A program made the position numbers and the translations under genes. A stretch of DNA of 64,000 nt. Source: Liolophura sinensis. Its lineage: Eukaryota > Mollusca > Polyplacophora > Chitonida > Chitonidae. The DNA lies in NCBI RefSeq assembly GCF_032854445.1, contig NC_088305.1, positions 1,929,001-1,993,000 of the forward strand. Reading direction: 5' to 3'. The notes under the pieces were generated by a model. That model saw only the letters and a list, made by a program, of their open reading frames with translations. It searched no databases and was not told the origin of the DNA. Positions 57,833-64,000 of this stretch are shown piece after piece (within the stretch, counting starts at the first letter, position 1; every line of letters begins with the position of its first letter).

Positions 57833-58685
57833 TTTTTCCCAGAGAATGAAATCCTTGCTCATGTGCGCTTGTAAATGAAGAACTGTGCAGCTTATTAAGT
57901 GCACCCATTCCCACCCAAACCCCGCCTTAATCCTGCACTGTGTATGTCTAGACTTAATTACCTGCTAATGCAAACGGCATCGATCATTTACCTGTGTTTA
58001 TCCCAACCATTTCCTCATCAGTTTATGTGCTTGTTCAGAATGAGATCTATTAGCCTGGAAGCAATAATTGTATCCTCAATATTTGCAGAGAAGAAATTTT
58101 ATTAGACATAATCCAGAATATTGGAATCGGGTGTCACTGAAATAAACTAGGTTTGGCGGAAAATATAGGTCTTTGCTATTTTGGGGAGAGAAATTTCATC
58201 ATAGAAGATTAAAACATGTATGTGGTACACCTGTACATGTTGTCTAACGCCCGGGAGCAAATATTCCTGTCCCAGCTCCTCATGATAACCTCACATTAAG
58301 GACAGTACGAACTTACAATAGAAACTGATACATTGTAAAGGTGTAGACTTTACGCTACAATCCATTCTTGGCTTGAGGACCTGCTTCACACTAGCGCCAC
58401 CTCATGGGATTAAAAAATATGCTGCCTTCCTATTAACTGGCTTTTGCATATTGGTTTTCAGGAATGATCTTGTTCGCTGCATGCATATATTTCATATGAG
58501 AGAGCACAAGTCGTGAGGCAGATGGCTGTATAAGCCAGTCAGAAAACGTAACCTCAGCCCTTCAGTGCATGCACTGACTTAAATATTCACAGTTTGATAG
58601 TTTTGGTGTCTGTACACTAAAATAAGGTAATCAAGTAAGAAATGTTGAAATCCCCAACAAGTAAGACTGTATTCATGTACATGTA
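57833..58685. other. No gene seen
   Basis: A 68-codon plus-strand frame (57899-58105) is unrecognised. No repeats were noticed. Confidence 0.4.
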
Positions 58686-58993
58686 CCTGCTTCACTATGT
58701 AGACGGCTTCAGGAGCAGGAGATCCAGGGTCAATCCCGGGTCGGGTCACATGAAAGACTTTACTAGAGGAAGTTGTAGCTTCCTCGTTTGGCTTTCAGCA
58801 TTAAGGGGAAGTGCAGCAACTGGTTGATCTGTATAAAGAGTTGGGTGGGGCGGCTTACTTTCCTTCATTAAGTTGTCTCAGTGAAATTCGTCCTGCAGCA
58901 AGGAAGCACATTGCATGCACTCTAAGGACTCCTTTGTTGTCATATGACTGAAACATTTTTAAGTAAAACGTCAACCCCCAAACAGTCAGTCAC
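58686..58993 (+). mobile_element. SINE family 2, near full length
   Basis: Degraded tRNA head (ATGTAGACGGCTTCAGGAGC), then AGGAGATCCAGGGTCAATCC with B-box character and CGGGTCGGGTCACATGAAAG. The body has GTTGTAGCTTCCTCGTTTGG, CTTTCAGCATTAAGGGGAAG, TGCAGCAACTGGTTGATCTG and GAGTTGGGTGGGGCGGC. The 3' end CTGAAACATTTTTAAGTAAA followed by ACGTCAACCCCCAAACAGTC and AGTCACTCC parallels the family 1 tail in layout. Confidence 0.82.
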
Positions 58994-60300
58994 TCCACAG
59001 ATGTAATAGACTGATCACATCCTGAACTTGTCATTCTGCACTGCAGTGTATCTTGGGATGTCAGCTGGGGTAACTAAGATTTGTGAAGTAACCTGCAAAT
59101 GGAGTTTAAATTTCATTATGAAAAGCAGTGAAAAAACAAAAACACTAGTGCATGTTCACGGAAGGTGTGACATATATGATGTGGTGTCACCTTGCGCAAT
59201 GTCATGTCGTCTTGCACTCAATGAATGGCCCAATGTTTGAAAGGAAGTCAGATATTTGACAGAACGACTGCTTATAGTCACAGCTTGAAATACTGCATCT
59301 GTGTGCACTTAACCTGGAATAGTCTTCTGGGATCGTTGCTCCATTGAAGTGGTGGCTAATGTTCTGCCTTAATAACTCTGTCTCATGTTGTTTTTGTTGT
59401 GCTGTAATGAAACCGATGTGAACAGATGACATGACATTTTGTGATGGACTATTAATGCCACATTTGTGTGTGTAACCTTTACAAATGCCATTGATATCGT
59501 GGGGTTTCACAAGGGGTTAGGTACATCTGGGAAAGGCCTTATTCCACTACTGGAATAAGGCTACAAACACAAGCTGTGGCATCTTAAAAATGCAGCTCTG
59601 TTTTAAAAACAAGGGGCATGACGGATGGCCTTGAATGAGGACCCAACCTTTGGGTTGTATATGAATATAGCAGGTTAGAAGACCTCCTTATTTTGTAAAA
59701 ATGTAGTGAGAATTTCATCTTATCCAGTGTGGTAATCAAGCAGGAGCAGTTGTTATATGGCTCAGGTGTATTCATACGATTCCAGTGGTACACATACAGG
59801 TAGCAAAGGTCAGTGGTTCACTCCGATTTCATCCACCCACAAACCAAGCCGAGGTAGTATAAGTGACAAAACTGCGAGTATGACATTTAAAAGAAAAGTC
59901 ATCCTAAAGATAAGGAAAGTTATTTCAGAAGATGGCTCCGTACAGATCTGAACAAGCATAGGAATTCTATTTCTGTTTTTATTTCTTGCTTGGTAACTGT
60001 ATAAATCACCTTTTAATCTGGAGTGTTTTACAATGCCATGGGCTGTGCCATTTTAGAGAAACAGGAAACATGATGGCGTGTCATCTGTACCTATGCTCTT
60101 CAGTATTAGATACTACTGTTGTGCGAAGTACGGTCCCCGTTATTATTACAAGCAAAGGCTGTGCTTTGTGTCCTCCTGGTTGAGACCGTGGAGAATAACT
60201 CTAGGTGTATCGCACTACCACTTTCTTGTTAGAAATGGCTTTAAAGAATGTGACAGTTGTCATGTAATAAGAAGGAAAAGATATAACTCTACTTCTACAC
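58994..60300. other. No gene seen; one perfect hairpin
   Basis: A perfect 11 bp hairpin lies at 59536-59561. Open frames of 65-102 codons occur on both strands (for example 59202-59510 minus and 60078-60323 plus), all unrecognised and without clear splice partners. Confidence 0.4.
59536..59561. repeat. Perfect inverted repeat, 11 bp stem, 4 nt loop
   Basis: GCCTTATTCCA, loop CTAC, TGGAATAAGGC. No T run follows, and no transposon termini were recognised next to it. Confidence 0.95.
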
Positions 60301-60334
60301 AGCAAAATGATGAACTGGGATGAAAAGTTGATGC

Positions 60335-60480
60335 CTCAGCACAACAGATGCCTTCTCGGGTGGGGGAAATATCTCGCCCTTGACTGAGAGCATGGCGGAT
60401 TGTTCGCGGCCATTTTTGCTTACTTTGAACTGCAGTGTATAGTTTATTCTATTTCACAAAGGTAAAAAACAATATTTTCT
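60335..60480 (+). promoter_or_regulatory. Tentative promoter-like block with YY1-like motifs
   Basis: GCATGGCGGATTGTTCGCGG followed by CCATTTTTGCTTAC contains ATGGCGG on one strand and a CGGCCATTTT-type sequence on the other, similar to the YY1 core (AANATGGCGG). CpG dinucleotides are denser here than in most of the window. An ATG at 60392 opens only 16 codons. No TATA box or transcript evidence; this is speculative. Confidence 0.2.
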
Positions 60481-60717
60481 TAACTTTAAACGTGAGTCTT
60501 TATCAATACATCTACACATTTAATTTAGTGTTGTCTTTTCTTTCAAACGAACCATCAAAGAAGTAAATAAATTACGTTGGTTGCACTGCAGAAATTTGTT
60601 GTGACATCAGCAGCCTGTGAATCTGCGGCTCCAGCACGAATTAAGTCCGCATGAACAGCTGTGACCTAGCATAGAAGGAAGCTGTTCAGCTGCATGGCCT
60701 GAATGACTCAAGAAAAG

Positions 60718-61155
60718 CTTAAGCCACGGACACACCAGGTGGATTTTTTCACTTGTCGGGATGAACTTGAGTGCCCTTGAAATATTGACGATATACGTAG
60801 CATAGAGGCAGATAGACTAGGCGGATCTTTGTGTTGATCGTGGTCAGTAGGTTATGTCCCGTGACCTAGCAAATCATGTGTCACAAACAAAATGTCAACA
60901 GTTCCATGTTTTTTGATTAGCTAGCTCGATTGCCAAAATTCGTGGGCGCAGACAAACTGGGCGGAGAGAGCGAAATCTCCGGCGTATTTTTTTTGTTAGC
61001 ATCTGACATGTTTGATACAATCGAAGTTTGGGTTGGACATTTAAATCGCCTGTGAAATACGCCGACGCTGTAGACACACTAGTTGGATTTTTAGAAATTC
61101 ACAAAATAATCCTGTACGAGTGAGAAAATGCGTTTAGTGTGTCCCTAGCTTTACA
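60718..61155. mobile_element. Nonautonomous DNA transposon with repeated subterminal motifs (about 440 bp)
   Basis: Left end TTAAGCCACGGACACACCAG and right end GTGTGTCCCTAGCTTTA are imperfect inverted repeats. Similarity continues inward: GGATTTTTTCACTTGTCGGG faces the reverse complement of GTACGAGTGAGAAAATGC. The motif GACACACTAGGYGGATTTTT recurs in diverged form near 60729, 60810, 60950 and 61071. There is no coding capacity. Target duplication was not determined. The superfamily is not assigned; subterminal repeated motifs often bind transposase. Confidence 0.65.
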
Positions 61156-61194
61156 GGCCTAGAAGATGGCTTGACACTGAGTTGTAGTCCGCCA

Positions 61195-62605
61195 TTTCAA
61201 GCTGGTCATGATGGTGATTGTTGATGGTTAGGCAGCTGAAATGTGGTCATGGTGGTGATTGTTGATGGTAAGGCAGCTGAAATATGGTCATGGTGGTGAT
61301 TGTTGATGGTTAGGCAGCTGATATGTGGCCATGGTGGTGATTGTTGATGGTAAGGCAGCTGAAATGTGGTCATGGTGGTGATTGTTGATGGTTAGGCAGC
61401 TGATATGTGGCCATGGTGGTGATTGTTGATGGTTAGGCAGCTGAAGTGTGGTCATGGTGGTGATTGTTGATGGTTAGGCAGCTGATATGTGGCCATGGTG
61501 GTGATTGTTGATGGTAAGGCAGCTGAAATGTGGTCATGGTGGTGATTGTTGATGATTAGGCAGCTGAAATGTGGTCATGGTGGTGATTGTCGATGGTAAG
61601 GCAGCTGAAATATGGTCATGGTGGTGATTGTTGATGGTTAGGCAGCTGAAATATGGTCATAGTGGTGATTGTTGATGGTTAGGCAGCTGATATGTGGCCA
61701 TGGTGGTGATTGTTGATCGTAAGGCAGCTGAAATGTGGTCATGGTGGTGATTGTTGATGGTTAGGCAGCTGAAATGTGTTCGTGGTGGTGATTGTTGATG
61801 GTAAGGCAGCTGAAATATGGTCATGGTGGTGATTGTTGATGGTTAGACAGCTGAAATGTGGTCATGGTGGTGATTGTTGATGGTAAGGCAGCTGAAGTGT
61901 GATCATGGTGGTTATTGTTGATAGTTAGGCAGCTGAAATGTGGCCATGGTGGTGATTGTTGATCGTAAGGCAGCGGAAATATGGTCATGGTGGTGATTGT
62001 TGATGGTAAGGCAGCTGAAATATGGTCATGGTGGTGATTGTTGATGGTTAGGCAGCTGAAATATGGTCATAGTGGTGATTGTTGATGGTTAGGCAGCTGA
62101 AATGTGGTCATGGTGGTGATTGTTGATGGTTAGGCAGCCGAAATGTGGTCATGGTGGTGATTGTTGATGGTTAGGCAGCTGAAATGTTTCCATGGTGGTG
62201 ATTGTTGATGGTTAGACAGCTGAAATGTGGTCATGGTGGTGATTGTTGATGGTAAGGCAGCTGAAGTGTGATCATGGTGGTTATTGTTGATAGTTAGGCA
62301 GCTGAAATGTGGTCATGGTGGTGATTGTTGATGGTTAGGCAGCTGAAATGTTTCCATGGTGGTGATTGTTGATGGTTAGGCAGCTGAAATATGGTCATGG
62401 TGGTGATTGTTGATGGTTAGGCAGCTGATATGTGGCCATGATGGTGATTGTTGATCGTAAGGCAGCGGAAATATGGTCATGGTGGTGATTGTTGATGGTA
62501 AGGCAGCTGAAATATGGTCATGGTGGTGATTGTTGATGGTTAGGCAGCTGAAATGTGGTCATGGTGGTGATTGTTGATGGTTAGGCAGCTGAAATGTGGT
62601 CCACA
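61195..62605. repeat. Large minisatellite, 41 bp unit, about 34 copies (1.4 kb)
   Basis: CATGGTGGTGATTGTTGATG followed by GTTAGGCAGCTGAAATGTGGT, period 41 bp. Linked variants (GTAAGGCAG, TGATATGTGGC, GATCGTAAGGCAGCGG, GAAGTGTGATC with TTATTGTTGATAG) are distributed non-randomly. The rare GAAGTGTGATC unit occurs at 61894 and 62263, exactly 369 bp or nine monomers apart, with matching neighbours. Confidence 0.97.
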
Positions 62606-62652
62606 TCAACGCTTTTGTTGTAATACTTGGGTCAGTATCCTAAGCCTACATG

Positions 62653-62687
62653 ATATCTATGTTAAATTGCCTATTTAACATAGATAT
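62653..62687. repeat. Perfect inverted repeat, 14 bp stem, 7 nt loop
   Basis: ATATCTATGTTAAA, loop TTGCCTA, TTTAACATAGATAT. It lies about 50 bp beyond the 41 bp array and just before a family D MITE. Confidence 0.96.
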
Positions 62688-62689
62688 TT

Positions 62690-62890
62690 AAAGTTTTGCC
62701 TGTGAAGTTGCATATTTGCCTGATTCTGAGAGTTCTAATGATCTTAGAAAGGCATTTTGAGGTTAGTTTGGTAGAATGATACTCTCCCGGTAAAATGTAA
62801 GTTTAAGCTCTGAAAATAATGTTTTATGGCATATATTTGCTTTTAAATTTAGACTTTTTGTCATATTTAGGTCATTTTACCGTATGTTTC
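62690..62890 (-). mobile_element. MITE family D, copy 3
   Basis: In reverse orientation: GTGAAGTTGCATATTTGCCT, GATTCTGAGAGTTCTAATGA, TCTTAGAAAGGCATTTTGAG and the end TATTTAGGTCATTTTACCGT. It matches the D copies at 35825 and 40893. Confidence 0.65.
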
Positions 62891-64000
62891 AAACTACCAA
62901 TGTTCAAAGGTCTGTTTGTTACTGCTTGATACCATGTACAGGTTGGATATACAGTTTTCTCACGGCTTGGTAGAATGTATAACTGTCTGAAGAACAATAT
63001 GGGAACAGGTCATGGAAACAAATATTTAAATTGTGAAACCGCTACGTTGTGCCACTGATGAATTACTTCTGTTCCTGACTCATAATAAATTACATGTAAG
63101 TTTGCACAAGGTACCTGTTATTGCCGCGAAAGCCGTCATAGAGATAAACATGTTCAGCCTTTGTTCTGTCCCACCCTCTCCCCTACCCTCTCCCCCATCT
63201 ACTCCCAATAGTATTGATTCCGTAACCATTTATACATAGTCTGTGGAAAAAGCTTTTGTTTGGAATGTAAACCCTGCAAACATGTTAACATGGTGGCTGA
63301 TGTGCTCAGGCTTTGTCCGTGTACTAGATCAGAGGGATCAATGTGTACATGTGATTGTTGAAACTGTTTTGTTTTCGGTCACTACAATACATGGAGGTTG
63401 TCACAGAATTCTGGAAGCAAATGGTGCTTGTACGATTTCACTACTTTAACTGCTCTACGTTGGGCCTTCTCATTCCTCAAGCTCGTGTCAAAGGCTTGAT
63501 GGTGTAAAGAAATTTCATACTCCTTAAGGAACAGTTTGGCTCCCCACATTCTCAATATATCCACAATTTGTTGATGGACTGAGACATTGGTATAAAGTGA
63601 CACACAGAGACCTGGGGCTGAGGGAAACCGTAGTCAAGGTTTAATCTTCTCTTGTCATCCCCGAGGAACTACGGCTAAACGGTTTCTTCGGTTAGATTTC
63701 AGATGAGATTGGGCATTAGACATGGAGCTCTTGTCTCATCTGATAGGCACCTCCTCTTGTCTGGAAGAGGTGCTTGCCTAAGAAGCTGTGCAAGTGAAGG
63801 TCAGTGGTGACAATCGGGGAAATCCAGAATTAAGATTAATGGTCAGTCCTAAAGAATTTTTGCTATCTTTTTTTTGCTATTTACAAATATTTAGGCATGA
63901 GACTTTTAAGATACAGCTTTCAAATACTTTGTTTGTTTGTTTGTTTTTTCCTTTTTTGAAGAGTCATTGGTTTGATCTTGGATCGTTCCAGTGGTTTTGG
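62891..64000. other. No supported gene; hairpin-rich block near 63700-63780
   Basis: CAGATGAGA (63700) and TCTCATCTG (63733) form a 9 bp stem; next to it GCACCTCCTCTT and GAAGAGGTGC form a second stem with one bulge. A C/T-rich CCCTCTCCCCTACCCTCTCC tract lies near 63173-63192. A 73-codon minus-strand frame (63382-63603) has a KAQRRAVKVVKSY segment faintly like the C-terminal region of some LINE proteins, too weak to call. A TTTG repeat (TTTGTTTGTTTGTTTG) lies near 63929-63946. Confidence 0.4.

Noticed and set aside
63382-63603. Minus-strand frame with a KAQRRAVKVVKSY segment, considered as a LINE reverse-transcriptase C-terminus.
   Set aside because: The resemblance is a short basic stretch only; no other reverse-transcriptase motif is present in the surrounding 1 kb.

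Overview
The window reads as noncoding DNA from an animal genome, most likely a mollusc or another lophotrochozoan. It is AT-rich, has no Ns, and shows no bacterial-style gene packing, no rRNA and no intact tRNA gene. The taxonomic guess rests on two things. First, there are several copies of a tRNA-derived SINE whose 3' end contains GTGAAATATTCTTGAGTAC followed by a CACCAATCAAATAAATAAAT-type tail, and two copies of a second tRNA-derived SINE with a CGGGTCGGGTCA block. From memory, both resemble mollusc repeats, but no database was searched. Second, the palindrome TACATGTA is strongly over-represented.

No protein-coding gene can be supported. The longest open frame (175 codons, minus strand, 1863-2390) is close to what chance allows in 64 kb of AT-rich DNA and matches no family I recognise. 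Most other long frames lie inside tandem arrays, MITEs or SINEs. The window is therefore best read as intergenic or long-intron sequence; short exons could be hidden but I could not establish any.

Layout. 0-21 kb: mostly unique AT-rich sequence with small minisatellites (32, 22, about 24, 20, 16 and 29 bp units), SINE copies and MITE copies. 21-24 kb: three adjacent arrays (42 bp units with a 4-monomer higher-order repeat, 21 bp units, 23 bp units). 24-28 kb: several MITEs. 28-33 kb: a 1.25 kb array of 20 bp units, a two-copy 82 bp repeat, a 31 bp array apparently born inside a MITE, and a degenerate array of about 31 bp units. 33-50 kb: scattered SINEs, MITEs and minisatellites (38, 29, about 39, 68 and 47 bp units). 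50.5-56.2 kb: a 2.83 kb segment present twice in direct tandem, apparently identical apart from an AT microsatellite and a few junction bases; each copy carries a 580 bp TTAA-flanked MITE. 56.1-56.9 kb: a degenerate array of about 25 bp units. 58-64 kb: a second-family SINE, a MITE with repeated subterminal motifs, a 1.4 kb array of 41 bp units and several strong hairpins.

The most interesting pattern is mechanistic. About 9 kb (roughly 14%) of the window is minisatellite, spread over some two dozen unrelated unit sequences. In at least three places the tandem repetition starts inside or at the end of a MITE, which suggests that short DNA transposons seed the arrays here.
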